Counted from the first letter of the stretch, positions 1-11,552 are shown. The stretch: DNA of 64,000 nt from Zygaena filipendulae (GCA_907165275.2 OU015655.1:12784501-12848500), one strand, 5' to 3'. Program-made: numbers and translations. Notes: generated from the sequence alone by a model not told the origin.

Positions 1-292
1 CCTATGACATAAAAAAAAAATATAATTGCAAAATGAAGGAGTATTAAGAATCATTTATGATATTATGGACTATTGGGTTTCCATTTTCCTTATCATCGAA
101 ATACTAAGAAGATGCCTCTTTAAAAACAGCAATTACTAGGACTTCCCCTGTACCTGTGACTTTAATATTCTTTTTGATGTCATGTATTAATTAAAACAGG
201 ACATGTTATCTATCAGGAGATTTAATTAATTAAATATGTGCTCGAACATCGTGCAATAACGGTCGGTGAAGTGTAGTATTTATTATTAATGA

Positions 293-530
293 ACTAGCTG
301 TCCCGCGCGGTTTCATCAGCGATAATTTCGAAGTTTCCGCGAAATTGTTCCATACAAACTTTGCAACCCCTTTTCATCCTCTTAGGGGTTGATTTTTCAA
401 AAATCCTTTCTTATCGGATGCCTACGTCATACAAAGAACACACCCTCCAAGTTTCAGGTCTCTACGATCAGCTGTTTAGGCTGTGCGTTGATCCATCAGT
501 CATTCAAGACAAAGAATTTTATATGTGTAG
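293..530 (+). repeat. CCCGCGG-head SINE/LINE-tail repeat, divergent
   Basis: It begins with the family head ACTAGCTGTCCCGCGCGG followed by a degenerate TTTCGAAGTTTCCGCG. The 3' half differs from the common subfamily and contains a run like CAAGTTTCAGGTCTCTACG, as in RTE-type LINE tails. The right end is approximate. Confidence 0.6.
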
Positions 531-680
531 ATATAAATAATATGGACAACTTATGCTTTAGTTTTATCGTTATCCTTTTGACATAGAACGCCGAAGATCA
601 ACTGGATTTGAAAAGTTCGATGCACTCTAAACCGCCGTAATCCTTTTTAAAAATGCGATAGTGAGTATCTATTTTTGCGT

Positions 681-842
681 ATTTGTTACGCTTTCACGCC
701 GTAACGGCAAAACCGATCATCATGAAATTTTGCGTACACGTCGGCAGGGGTACAGGAAAGGACATAGGGTACTTTTTATACTGGAATTCCCGCGGGAACT
801 CTAAACTTAACGCGGGTGAAACCGCAGGGAACAGCTAGTATT
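681..842 (-). repeat. CCCGCGG-head SINE, minus strand
   Basis: Read on the minus strand it starts TACTAGCTGTTCCCTGCGG, continues through GGAATTCC and GGGTACAGG-type blocks, and ends near GCGTGAAAGCGTAAC. It is nearly full length but lacks the usual ATTATAATATTAG tail. Confidence 0.75.
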
Positions 843-867
843 TTATATTTTTTGAACATAATATTCG

Positions 868-1000
868 GTACAGGGGTCAAGGCCCGAGTAAACACTCTGA
901 ACTAAGAAACTGGAAAGAAAAGTGGTGAGTGAGTGCCGAGTAATGTAGAGGTTAGTTTGTAAAAAGTTTTATGAAAGAATATAAAAGAAAAATTAAGGGC
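868..1000 (+). repeat. Two-copy dispersed repeat (partner at 63590)
   Basis: The blocks CCCGAGTAAACACTCTGAAC and TTTGTAAAAAGTTTTATGAA recur in the same order and strand near 63590-63690. The family is not recognised. Confidence 0.55.
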
Positions 1001-1300
1001 TGGGCGCGCGCCTGGGTCGGATGAGGTAGTATAACGGGACGACCCATATACTCAATTTTTTTTAAAAGAATTTTATTTAACAGTATTACAAAAGGTCTAC
1101 CGATCTACCACCGGTCTACCGATCAATTTTTTTGCTCTGCAAAATTCACATTGCTTTACAAAAATTAGATCGAATAGTAATCGAATTAGATATAATAAAT
1201 TAAAATTTATTGCATTTACTTAACTGCAAAGAGTTATTAATATAAATAATACCAAAATACATAAAAACTTAATTAATAATTTCGTAACAGAATCATAAAT

Positions 1301-1622
1301 GGGCATAGATAAGCAATAGTGTGTTAACCCACACTGGAGATATTTTGATTAAATTAAAGTTTTAAAATTATAGCGCCATTTAGTGTCAATTTTTTTATGT
1401 TCAATATTTAGTTACATATTTAAACAATGTAATAAGGTAAACACGTAATTAAAAAACGTTCTCTAACTCTCAATAAATCGTTCTGAATCTATTACTTCAT
1501 TTTGTGAGTTAACATTTATTTATTTATTTACTAATTTATAAACATTGTAACCACTTGACGGTGCTACATAAACCTTTTTAGGTTTTTCCGTGCACCGACA
1601 TGTTATTGCTTATCTGCGTCCA
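1301..1622. mobile_element. MITE, AAGCAATA-TIR family, with nested insert
   Basis: The ends are inverted repeats: GCATAGATAAGCAATAGTG on the left and TTATTGCTTATCTGCGTCC on the right. The core blocks TGTCAATTTTTTTATGTTCAA and AATAAATCGTTCTGAATC match the other copies. About 85 bp with an (ATTT)n start interrupt the right arm at roughly 1514-1597, a later insertion. No transposase is present. Confidence 0.8.
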
Positions 1623-1890
1623 AATATTTTTAACGACTACAAGCTGTTCTCGCTGTTTTACCTGTGTGAGTTTTGGGATTACCGAGGGAATTGCACTTAG
1701 AATACGAATTATATACCTTCAGCTTCATAGGATCCAGGTAGGGTTCGAAATTTCTTGATTACTCAGTGAATGAAAAAAAAAAATACATATCACAAATTAT
1801 TATATTTACTATTGTATTAAAACAAATACATCATATCACAAATAATGTCTTGATTCTCAGTCATCGAAGAAGTTTGCGATAGTTAATTTT

Positions 1891-2162
1891 GACGTCCCGA
1901 TTGGCGTAATAGGTCACCATGCTTGCCCGCTAATCAAGAGGTTCCGGGTTCGATTCCCGGTGGGGGAGGACTTTGTGTGATGAACACAGGGTTCCACTTT
2001 CCAGTCTAGGTGTGTTGTTATAATCTATAGTATAATATATATGTAATTCTATGTAGAATATACCACGTTTGCTTGGTTTCCACGACACAAGCTAATAATA
2101 GCTTACTGTGGGATCAAGTTAATCTGTGTGTTGTGAAGTGGATTATTAATATTATTATTAAA
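1891..2162 (+). mobile_element. tRNA-derived SINE with (ATT)n tail
   Basis: The head contains an A-box-like TTGGCGTAATAGGTCACC and a perfect B box GGTTCGATTCC at 1947-1957, the internal RNA polymerase III promoter of tRNA-derived SINEs. The body shared by all copies includes TTGTGTGATGAACACAGGG and CCACGACACAAGCTAATA. The 3' end is GTGGATTATTA followed by ATT repeats. It is not a functional tRNA gene: no anticodon or acceptor stem can be folded convincingly. Confidence 0.85.
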
Positions 2163-2574
2163 TTGCTTGTCTAAAATTCGCCAACGGAAGTGTCGTAGGA
2201 AAATTGATAATTTCCCCCGCAAACAAGCTAGCTAGTTATTTTCATAATGTCGAGGACGGACAACCAAACACCAATTTTAAATGAGCGAGCACCCACCACA
2301 ACGCCCTTCTATCCACAGCGTTATGTCAAGCGTTATGGCAAGATGTCAGTCGTTTGCTGTAAACGGACAAATGCCGTTGACAGGAAAACCCATCGACCTT
2401 TTTTTTTTTTACAGATATAGACGGTCGGAAAACTCCGGAGATGCTATAGATGGGTACACTAGGTATTGAGAATTTTTATCACTGTGAATTCCAGGAATCC
2501 CAAAAATTTACGCTGGCAACTGGCAACTCGTTGTCAACAGGTAGATTATTAATTGTTATTAATCTTACGGCTCC

Positions 2575-3128
2575 ACTACATTATCGCCGAGTACAGACGA
2601 TTATGCGCGAGCACGATAGTGTAGAGGGCATACTCGGCTGCACTCGCCGATCATCGTCTTTGATCGCCTGCGACCCGTGAATGGGCATGTTGACTAATTT
2701 TTTTTTTTTAGTCCGTCTTGTAGTTTATTAAAAAATATTGGACACGTATTTTTTCTTTTTTTACGTAGGTCAAAAAATAACGGCGATATATTGAGTTAAA
2801 ATTTCGCGTGACGTCACTATTCTGCCAGTTTGTATAGCGGTTTTATCGGTTAGTGACGTCACGAGTCACGACCCCCTCACCCTAAACTTTAATGCGCTTT
2901 ATCTCTGTATATTTTAATTTATTTGAAAAAGCAAAAAATACGTGTCTATTGTTTTTTTTTTTTTCAACTGACGGACTAATTAGAATTTTGATTTTCAAAA
3001 GTAGTCCACATTCCTATTGTCGGTTTTTGGGCACGCATCAAAGGGAATCGCCTGTGATCGCGTTGAGGTGTCCACGTGATCGCCGATCACACGATCACAC
3101 GATCAACGATCATCGGCGATAATGTAGT
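2575..3128. mobile_element. TIR element split by a CRE-MITE
   Basis: ACTACATTATCGCCGA at 2575-2590 is exactly inverted at 3113-3128. The interior next to the right end has GATCACACGATCACACGATC repeats. The CRE-MITE at 2681-3016 lies inside and accounts for most of the length, so the original element was only about 220 bp. The superfamily is not known. Confidence 0.7.
2681..3016. mobile_element. CRE-MITE copy 1, two perfect TGACGTCA sites
   Basis: The long inverted arms have left blocks TAGTCCGTCTTGTAG and ATTGGACACGTATTTTT and right blocks AAAATACGTGTCTATTG and CTGACGGACTAATTAGAA. The central part has the palindromic octamer TGACGTCA at 2809-2816 and 2854-2861. There is no ORF of its own. 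It inserted into the element at 2575-3128. Confidence 0.85.
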
Positions 3129-3754
3129 GCAGGCATTCCAGATTAGTGGACAGTATTGCGGTTTGGGTTTCATTCAATTAAAATTTAAGTAGCATAGTGA
3201 TTTATTTATAGGTAACAATTGGACACAAATATTATCAACGGTCCACGGAAACTACCAAAGTTAAAAATTACCCTAGGACTTGGGTCGTGATTACTTTTAA
3301 TTAAGCCGTATAACTAACAGTGGTCGAAATTGAACACTATGACGGATAATGTCAAAACTTGTTAGGTATTCAAACAGCTTAAGTATAAAAAAAAATTCTT
3401 TCTATTTATTTTACAACTGATTGCATATTCTAAATGATATTGTATTTTTATCATTTGAATAAATTGACAATGATTCAAATACCACGCTCGTTATCAGCAC
3501 CATTGCCCAGTTACAGTTCCGTGGGTATACTGCCCGGTAGCCAGATAGAATATATTATAATTACTGCGTTTATAAACATCAATTCTAATGTTTAATACTA
3601 GAAAATTATTAAACATCAGATATATTTACAATATTATTCGTATATACGTATTGCTATTCTATTGTAACTTTGTTACTCTGCCTGCGTCCGTGACGCATCC
3701 GCAAGGCACCAGCGGAAGAGCAGCGCCATCACCACCCGAGTTATGCTGAGCTGG

Positions 3755-3889
3755 GGGGCTAAGATGCGCAACACGATAAAATTTTATCGAGCCATTTTAT
3801 CGATTCTCGTCGACATATTGTATGGTTTTGTCGACGAGAATCGATAAAATGGCTCGATATAATTTTATCGTGTTGCGCATCTTAGCCCC
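3755..3889. mobile_element. Foldback MITE with 5-bp TSD GCTGG
   Basis: A 135-bp near-perfect inverted repeat starts GGGGCTAAGATGCGCAACAC and ends in its complement, with arms of about 60 nt and a short centre (ATATTGTATGGTTTT). It is bounded by the direct repeat GCTGG at 3750-3754 and 3890-3894, a clean target duplication. It could form a long hairpin RNA if transcribed. Confidence 0.85.
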
Positions 3890-4533
3890 GCTGGGCGCCT
3901 TTCTAGCGCAACTCAACTGTGTTTTAGTTTTAAGTGTTTGCATGTTTTGTGTATGCCAATTAAGTAATTTTTAATAAAGTAAATTTTCAAAATGGCTTAG
4001 GCTCGTCAGCTTTCATCTCCAAACTGGGAATATTCATTACATTACAATTATGATAAAGTTAAGTTTAGTTTTTAATTGTTTTCCTATACCTACCCAATAA
4101 ATAATTGATTATTATGATAAAGACATGAAAAACATGCAAATGTAAAACAATGCAAAACTGTAAAACGTAGGTACATGGAATTAGTAAAACATGATAAATA
4201 TATCTAAAATATCACAAACCGACACTACATTTATACTTATTTGTAACGATGACACATATATAATATAGTGGTTTATTTTTTGTACCTACAATGTTTTAAA
4301 TTATTAAGGTATTTTTTGTTACACAATAATTACATTATCATCTCTACTTTTTATAGCAGTTCGTATCGTTTGGCTTTATGTATAAATAATGGGTATAATA
4401 AATTTTGGCTTGAAATGTATTTATGTAGGTACCAAAATAGAGTTGGCTAAGAGGGCACGGCTGTTACATTCCATAAATTTGACGATCAATCCATAAACAC
4501 AATCCCAAACGCTCCAGGTGCCAAATATTAGAA

Positions 4534-4704
4534 ACAGGCTGTTCCCGAGGGAGTCGGGGATGAAAAGTACTTTATATCCTTTTCTGTACCTCTGACAACG
4601 TGTGTACAAAATTTCATGATGATCGGTTGAGCCGTTAAGGCGTGAAAACGTAACAGACAGACAGACAGACAGAGTTACTTTCACATTTACGATATTAGTA
4701 GGGA
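4534..4704 (+). repeat. CCCGCGG-head SINE, 3' two-thirds
   Basis: The body reads ACAACGTGTGTACAAAATTTC, GATCGGTTGAGCCGTTAAGG and a tail TTTACGATATTAGTAGGG. A short (CAGA)n run (ACAGACAGACAGACAGAC) precedes the tail. The GC-rich head is degenerate. Confidence 0.75.
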
Positions 4705-5213
4705 TTACAAAATTATGATTCGATAAGGGTCTCCCCATGATACTGGCATACTCGCATTATACCAATCCGATCGGGACCATCGCAATGGGAGATCGTTATT
4801 CAGGAGTGCCCCTGACGCAGAATATTTAAAAACCGGAAGGTAACTTTCATAGATTTTCATAAAACGGTACCTAATCGGACTTAAAACAAAACATTCTTGA
4901 TGTTGTCAAACTATCAATCATGTCAAATTATGAATATGACATTAAGCCACTAAACGTCAAACTTTCGATCGATTAATTCAAGTAAGAGTGGTCCGACCCA
5001 CTCGTTGCAGAATTCACGTGCAATGTAATTTCAAAAATACAATTTCATGCATTCGCTTGCAAATCTTGCGAGGCCGTGTGTGAATAGCAATTCGAGCGAT
5101 TCAAAAATCGATCTCCTGTTCTAGAACTGTGTCGTTATCGTGTCGTGTCGGTGTCGTCTTGTTTGAAAACTCCTCAGTACTCATTGTGTGTATATACATA
5201 CATAGGTAGGTGT

Positions 5214-5372
5214 GTATAAGATATGTGAGTTTATTTGTTTGTTTGTTTGTCACGCTTTCACGCCCTACTTAGCCGATCATCATAAAATTTTGCATACGGG
5301 TTATCAGGATGCAGAGAAAGACATAAAATACTTTTTTACCAGAAATTTCCGCGGAAGCTTCGACATAAAACC
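5214..5372 (-). repeat. CCCGCGG-head SINE, degenerate, minus strand
   Basis: Minus-strand copy with GTGAAAGCGTGAC and an A-rich (AAAC)n near its 3' end, followed by a degraded TTTCCGCGG head. It lies directly upstream of the tRNA-SINE at 5391. Confidence 0.65.
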
Positions 5373-5390
5373 TCGAAGAATAGTTCGAAT

Positions 5391-5671
5391 CGACGACCCG
5401 ATTGGCGCAGAGGTCACCATGCCTACCCGCTAATCAAGGGGTCGGAACCCCTTCGATTCCCGGTGGGGGTGGACTTTGTGTGATGAACACAGGGTTCCAT
5501 TTTCCAGTCTGGGTGTGTTTATATATCTATAGTACCTATAATATATAAGTAATTCTATATAGTATAGGTATACCACGTTTGGTTGGTTTCCACGACACAA
5601 GCTAATAATAGCTTACTGTGCGATCAAGTAGATCTGTGTGTTGTGATGTGGATTATTAAAAAAAAAAAAAT
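5391..5671 (+). mobile_element. tRNA-derived SINE, poly(A)-tailed copy
   Basis: The head is GACGACCCGATTGGCGCAG (A-box region). The B-box part has been altered to CCCCTTCGATTCCCGG. The body matches the 1891 copy. The tail is GTGGATTATT followed by about 13 A, unlike the ATT repeats of its relatives. Confidence 0.8.
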
Positions 5672-5938
5672 GTTATAGAAGTAGGTAATATACAATGTGC
5701 AAGGTTAAGCAAGGGACGTATTGAAGAAGGTTATATAGTCATTATTCGATTCTCATTTTAAATATCTAAAAAAAGGAAAGAAAAAAAAATACGTAAAACA
5801 GAAAATTAGTCTTGAGAATTGAGCGCGCTAGCAGCCGACGCGCCGACGGATCATACACTAAGGGTCATTCAAAGCATGAAATCTAAGAACTAGGTGAATG
5901 TCAATCTTTAACCCGTGTATATCCACGTTTCTACTAAA

Positions 5939-6167
5939 TGGATGCAGATAAGCAATAACATGTTAAGTCACAAAATTAAGTTATTGATACTAAACGATTT
6001 ATTGAGAGTTAGAGAACGTTTTTTAATGATGTGCTTACCTTTTTACATTGTTTAAATATGTAACATAAAAAAAATATGTGGAACATAAAAAAATGTTGAC
6101 ACAAAATGGCGCTATAATTTTAAAACACGATTTACTCAAAATTTCTCTATTGCTTATCTATATCCAA
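5939..6167. mobile_element. MITE, AAGCAATA-TIR family
   Basis: The left end GCAGATAAGCAATAACATG and right end TTGCTTATCTATATCC are inverted. The core includes TTGACACAAAATGGCGC and ACACGATTTACTCAAAATTTC. The right arm is missing the usual GTGTGGGTTAACACAC block. Confidence 0.8.
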
Positions 6168-6300
6168 ATATGTTCCTTGGGTGATAGGTAGATTTGTTTA
6201 TTACAACGAAGTTCTTTAACGCACGTTACGGATGGGAGTAAAAATTAATTTTCCGTCACGCCGTCATATTACGGCTGTTCTACGGAAAATCAATTTTTTT

Positions 6301-6440
6301 TTCGATATAAGTTTATTTATTTAAAGAACTTTATTGCACATTTATGTACAAACTCGGACTTAATGCCTAAGGCATTCTCTACCAGTCAACCTTTTGGCTA
6401 GGGGATAGTTAAATGGCATTACACATAAGTTTTTTTTGTA
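6301..6440 (-). repeat. LINE/SINE 3' end with (AAAT)n tail, minus strand
   Basis: On the minus strand it reads AATGCCATTTAAC, GGTTGACTGGTAGAG, GTACATAAATGTGCAATAAA and ends in AAATAAATAAA. Copies with the same order lie at 32218, 47427 and 53931. AATAAA next to a simple-repeat tail suggests a retrotransposed 3' end. Confidence 0.7.
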
Positions 6441-6742
6441 TTTTGCCTCTTTTAACACATAACGGACATAACAGACTCAGGAATGGAAAAAAATCTTTCT
6501 AACCAAGTGTTTTACGACACTCACGCATTTTATTTCATTATATTTTTACTATCCGCTCACCCGCATTATTTTCGGAGTTCCTGCGGGAATTACGGAATGA
6601 AAAGTTCTAATTTCAAACAAGGTTTCGATATGCCCCTCGTATAAAGTGACATCCTGAAAAAGCTGTCATTTTATTACAATGACCGGTCGCTGCGACATGG
6701 TGATGTTTTAAGGTTATTATCCTAATTTCAAAGCAGACAATA

Positions 6743-7066
6743 GGCTAGTTTCCTAAATTTTCTTTTTTAGTCCGTTTTGTAGATTATTAAAAAATATTGG
6801 ACACGTATTTTTTTATTTTTTATGTAACCAAAAAATAACGGAGATATATCAAGTCGAAATTTCACATGACGTCACGCCTCGCTACAGTTTGTTCGCACGT
6901 TATAGCGAGCTGTGACATCACGAGTCCCCCACCCTAAACTTTAATGCGCTTTATTTATGCATATTTCCATTATTTTAAAAAAGCAAAAAATACGTGTCTT
7001 TTATTTTTTTATTATCTAACTGACGGACTAAATAGAATTTTGATTTTTTTACCCAGGAAACTAGCC
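6743..7066. mobile_element. CRE-MITE copy 2 (GGCTAGTTTCCT ends)
   Basis: The TIR GGCTAGTTTCCT is exactly inverted at the right end and flanked by TA on both sides (6741-6742, 7067-7068). The left CRE octamer is intact at 6867-6874; the right one has decayed to TGACATCA. The copy at 56676 is its near twin. Confidence 0.85.
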
Positions 7067-7636
7067 TATTGCACGACTCATGTCTGCCACCGTGCAGCGA
7101 TTATTATCTATCGTTTGCAACAAAGAAACTAAATCTTAATACGAGTATATAATATAATAGACTCAATCGTTGGTGCGTTTGTTAGCGATCGTGTCACTAC
7201 TGAACTCGACCGATTGAAGGCATTCACAGAGTTACATGTATTTGTTTTGTCGAGATAATAACACATAGATAGGAGATTCCCTAATGTATATTTGCTATGA
7301 AATCCGGTGTTCACTATATAACTATAACTAATTAATTAATATTTATAATATTATGTTAACGGACCAAAATATGATGCCTATAAAAGTAAAGAATTAGGTA
7401 CATCAGGCCCCACTGGACTCGATAAATGGTGTTGCGATCGAATTATCCTAATACCCGCGTTAATTTCGGATATCGCACAGAAATCCCTGCAAAACCCTGA
7501 CAACCCTGGTATCCCTGACAACGCGTTGGCAAAAGTGGAGCCGTTAATGGATTAGAATATATTCATATCATATTAAAAGCTCATGAAATTTTTCACGCGA
7601 GTGCAACCGCGGGCGAGCAACAGCCAAAAATATTGT

Positions 7637-7637
<1 letters not shown>

Positions 7638-7678
<41 letters not shown>
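7638..7678. repeat. (GT)n microsatellite
   Basis: About 20 near-perfect GT units. The short reading frame through it encodes only a Cys-Val repeat and is not a gene. Confidence 0.95.
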
Positions 7679-7681
<3 letters not shown>

Positions 7682-7782
7682 CAAATTAAACAGAACAATA
7701 AACTAGTATGTAGAAATGTAGGAAGTTTTAAATGTACATACGTAAGTACGACTACATTGTTACACTTTTATTTCCTCCTTTA

Positions 7783-8593
7783 GGATCCGTTTATATCTAC
7801 AGACATTGAGCGTGCCACACACCTTCCGTCACAGACCGAGAGACGTCGTTTATTTACATCTGAGCGTGCCAGTAGCGTTCCGTGGCAGACGCCGACCGAC
7901 ACCGTTTATTTAAAAAAGACGTCTGCACATTGCCGATGCTCTATTCATCTTATCTTATCTTATCTTAGGCAATGGGGTGGGCAAGCAAAGCCTCGGCACC
8001 TCGACCCTTGGGATCTTTTGTACCATCCCCATCCTGTGCTCCTCCCTCTACTCCCTGAAAACCTCGGCGGCGAAGGTCAGTGTGCAGTGGAGGGGTAAGA
8101 GCCTAAAGTCCTCTGGTTCTGGGTAAGCCATCCCCAGGAGGTCCATTCGTTTACGAGCCAAGGCATTGCACTCGCACATAAGATGTGCCATTGTTTCCAC
8201 CTCTACGCCGCACTTCCTGCAGGATGATTCGCTTGCGAGTTTCATTTTCGTGAGGTGTTCCTTTGTCCCGAAGTGACCTGTAAGCACACCAGTGATTAGG
8301 CGGGCCTGATTGCGACTTAAGAGAAGTATGCTGCGTGATAGTTTCTCATCTCTATTCATAATTCACACCAATCGGCATGTAGCCACAGACACGTACAGAC
8401 ATGAGCCGCGCAGACAAAATATTCTTTCCGCGAATACCGGCCGCGTACGGCCCGTGTCTGTCCGCGTCTGCGCGGCCGTGTTACGACTTACGATAGATGT
8501 GAATACGTCAATACGCACTGTACTGGAAAATATTATTTTGTCTGCGACGGAGCGTGTCGGACACGCTCAATGTCTGTTGATATAAACGGACCC
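7783..8593. mobile_element. PIF/Harbinger-like non-autonomous element with LINE insert
   Basis: The left end GGATCCGTTTATATCTACAG and its right-end complement GGGTCCGTTTATATCAACAG form TIRs continuing into ACATTGAGCGTG. TTA flanks both sides (7780-7782, 8594-8596), fitting the 3-bp TWA preference of PIF/Harbinger. No transposase remains. A truncated LINE occupies about 7945-8359. Confidence 0.75.
7945..8359 (-). pseudogene. 5'-truncated non-LTR retrotransposon, C-terminal ORF2 fragment
   Basis: The 103-residue frame at 8048-8359 resembles the C-terminus of R1/Jockey-type ORF2 proteins: a block QARLITGVLTGHFGTKEHL, then a zinc-knuckle-like pattern with Cys47, Cys50, His59 and Cys62/64 (CRKCG...MAHLMCEC). 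The reverse transcriptase and endonuclease parts are missing. The 3' end on the minus strand runs into (TAAGA)n repeats at 7949-7968, a typical LINE tail. The fragment cannot encode an active enzyme. The clade assignment is inferred from motif style. Confidence 0.75.
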
Positions 8594-8860
8594 TTAGTCG
8601 GTCTACAGCTAGTAGCGGGGCGCGTGGTCGCAGTCACGTAGATAAGAAATCTCACGACCACTGTGAGAACTGACTTTGGCAATTCATTAGACCACAAACA
8701 ACACAAAAAAGAGTCAACATGACCAGCCAATTTGTCTACTTTTTTTGCTACGGTTCGTCAAATTTAATTCAGCTAACTTCAAGTAAGTTACTTGACAACA
8801 ACAGCTGCTATTGTTTTCAGCAGGCATAATGATGCGGCTGTATTGAAATCTAAATTATAT

Positions 8861-9102
8861 TTGGACGCAGCATAAGCAATAACATGTTAACCCACAAAAT
8901 TAAGTTACCTATTCAGAACGATTTATTGAGATTTAGGGAACGTTTTTTAATTATGTGTTTACCTTATTACATTGTTTATGTATGTAACTAAATATTGAAT
9001 ATAAAAAATGTTGACACAAAATGGCGCTATAATTTTAAAACACGATTTACTCAAAATTTCTCCAGTGTAGGTTAACACACTATTGCTTATCTATTTCCAT
9101 TT
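8861..9102. mobile_element. MITE, AAGCAATA-TIR family
   Basis: TTGGACGCAGCATAAGCAAT on the left and TATTGCTTATCTATTTCCA on the right are inverted. The core is near-identical to the 46576 copy, including ATGGCGCTATAATTTTAAAAC. Confidence 0.85.
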
Positions 9103-9254
9103 AGTGCGTCAATTAGTTATTATTATTATTAGAGTTTTTTAAATCCTTTGGGCACATTTTCCATCGCACTGATTATTTTCGAGAAGACGATTTAGCTCTT
9201 ATTTAGACGATAATGTTTTAACATTCTACAGTATGTAACCAGCGCGGCGTCAGG

Positions 9255-9403
9255 ACCAAAAAAAAAAATTTGACATGTTATGATAGCACGATCGGCCTCC
9301 TTAAGGTATACTGTATCGCGACGTCACGCGATATTTCGACTCAATAATATCGCCGTTACTTTTGATGATGTAAAAAAAACTAAAAACCAAAACTTTAGTC
9401 AAT
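9255..9403. mobile_element. CRE-MITE remnant, right arm
   Basis: The right arm keeps ATATTTCGACTCAATAATAT, ATCGCCGTTACTTTTGATGA and AGTCAATATAGCC. The left arm is a poly(A) run with unrelated DNA. The CRE-like site has changed to CGACGTCA. Confidence 0.55.
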
Positions 9404-9489
9404 ATAGCCTATTGAAAAACGCCAATGCGATGTTAGATTGTTCCCTAAGTTAAAACATGGCTCTCTTGAAAGCCAGTTTCCCGCTCAGG

Positions 9490-9716
9490 GCCCTTATTCA
9501 CTATGACCATAACACGCCGCGTTCAGATAACGCGCAACTAAAACTGTTTTTTTCCTCGTGCTCAAAGAAGTTTTACTTCAAGTAATACATTTTACAACGT
9601 GTGTTATGACAGTCAGAATATTAATGGCTAATATTTCGGCATGTGCAGCGTTCGGGTTTGTATTTTGGTGCGCACGTTATGGGCAAGAAATGTTATTGGT
9701 CACAGTGAATAAGGGC
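9490..9716. mobile_element. MITE with GCCCTTATTCAC ends and 5-bp TSD
   Basis: The TIR GCCCTTATTCACTATGACC is inverted as GGTCACAGTGAATAAGGGC. TCAGG is duplicated at 9485-9489 and 9717-9721. The interior matches 62273-62502 (ATTAATGGCTAATATTTCGGC and GCGCACGTTATGGGCAAGAA against similar blocks there). Confidence 0.8.
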
Positions 9717-10219
9717 TCAGGGTTCAAAATAGATGCTGATAGGTAACTGAAATAACGAAGACTAACGTGTTACGTGACACGCGTGTTTTCGCTACGGTTT
9801 TCACCCTTCAACAACAACAACCCCAGTGGCATCTCACGGTTAGTCGTCGGAAACTGTCTCACCTACTTCTGACACTTCGGGAACCTTGCATCATTGTTGT
9901 TGAAATTAATTCAAATCTTGCACATGTCAAAAATTTTAAGAAAATGCTACAATATCTGTGTTTATAATACCTACAGGGATTTTCGTTTCGCAACTTTAGC
10001 CCCACGGAATATTAAACTTACATAGAGATGCAAAGAGGATACAGTGACTTTCCGAGAGAAAACCTGTAGTTTACGTGGCTGAAACTGCGAGGACCAACTT
10101 TGATGACTAGTTTACTATCATCATCATAATTAACAGCCAAACGACTTCCACTGCTGGACTTTATTGAAAAGCTGTTAATATGGAATTATAAACAGACACT
10201 TCAATTTATTTTCAAAAGG

Positions 10220-10354
10220 TTAGTCGACATCACAGGAGACCGAAGAGCTGGCAGCTACCTCGGACAAAGAATTAGCCTAGCTATTCAAAGAGGGAACGCT
10301 GCCAGTATCTTCGGAACCTTGCCTAAAGGGACTCCTTTTAATAATATATTTTAG
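10220..10354 (+). pseudogene. Terminal fragment of a probable retroelement ORF
   Basis: An open frame of 44 codons ends in TAG and contains GDRRAGSYLGQRISLAIQRG followed by NAASIFGTLP. This coherent block looks like the C-terminus of a multicopy lepidopteran retroelement protein. That identity is from memory and unverified. The upstream sequence AAAAGCTGTTAATATGG..ACAGACACTTCAATTT recurs at 35865-35900 without the coding part. No promoter or complete gene is visible. Confidence 0.45.
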
Positions 10355-11550
10355 CTCTATTTTAGGTTAGGTTAAGTTTAGTTTTAGTTTATTACTGTTA
10401 AATAATTTTCGTCTATCTGTAAATTAATTATTTATTATCTAGTGTTTAATATTTTAAAATATCAATATACATTATACAGTTATAATAAATTTACTTCAAT
10501 TTTATTTATATGTATAGATGTATACATTAAGGATATGTAGGCCTAATATTTTATGTCACGCGTCATCTCTGTAACCAATTTTTATAATTGTAGATAATTT
10601 GAAACGGATGCGGAACAAGGCTTGTTTGAAAGCGATCCATTTGCGAATAATTTATTACTACATCAACGGATATAATATGTATTATGTATACTTAATTGAC
10701 TTTGACTTAATAAAATCAGTGGCGAGTTCATTAATGCTCTTTTTATAACTATAAACGAGCCTCAGGCGCGTATGCGATGATAAATCTATACGTCTATTTA
10801 ATAAGACACAATATATATATATACTTACAATAAAACTGAACTTACCGTGTCCGTATTGAGAATAATATACGGAAATAAATTAATTACAGAATGCATCACG
10901 ATTTTTAGGATTATCTATCTTGTTGTTTGACAGCGCCTCACAAAAAATACTTCTGTAAAGTGGAATTTCTAACCCTTCTGCTTTCCCAGGACATGTCCTG
11001 ATTTTTTAAGTTTTAATAACAGGACGCGGAAGAAGTATTAGAGCAGTAGTTAATTTATAGTACGATATTAATAATATGATATTTAAGCAATGGAAGCAGA
11101 TTGTAAATGAAACTCAAATAAGTAATAGCAGTTCAAATTGTTTATGAAAGTATCTTCAGTACCGATATTTACGATTGGAAGCAGTACCTAATGGCGCGTG
11201 ATTTTTTTAGCCGTATAGTGTCCTGGTATTTCCACCTTGTAATCCTGTTTCGGGAAAGGCCGGACCAACTTCGCTAATCCTTTTTTGCTGTGTTTGATAT
11301 TGTGAGGCGAAGTTTTAAATGAAGGAAGTGAGGAGTTCCTCTGGGAATTCCGCAACTCACGCGGGTGAAAGCGTGGGGCGCAACTATGTGTGCATAATTT
11401 GTATGCTTATTGGTCTGATTGGTCTTTGTACTTGTAAGTACTTGATCTATTGATTAAGTACTTCATCACAAGATGGCAACAACTTCAATAAAGAACAGTC
11501 ATTATCGTGACGAGATACTGATAACAATCTACTTATAACGTTTTTATTTT
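10355..11550. other. Unassigned AT-rich DNA
   Basis: I see no gene here. A short degenerate SINE piece with GGAATTCC and ACGCGGGTGAAAGCG lies near 11335-11390. Confidence 0.5.
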
Positions 11551-11552
11551 AA

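Noticed and set aside
1920..1965. tRNA-like sequence with a good B box (also at 5440, 23490, 26188, 55420 and 60260)
   Set aside because: It lacks foldable acceptor and anticodon stems and recurs with a fixed non-tRNA body, so these are SINEs and not tRNA genes.
3690..4010. Possible solo LTR around the foldback (AATAAAG near 3972)
   Set aside because: No TG..CA ends, target duplication or second copy could be seen.
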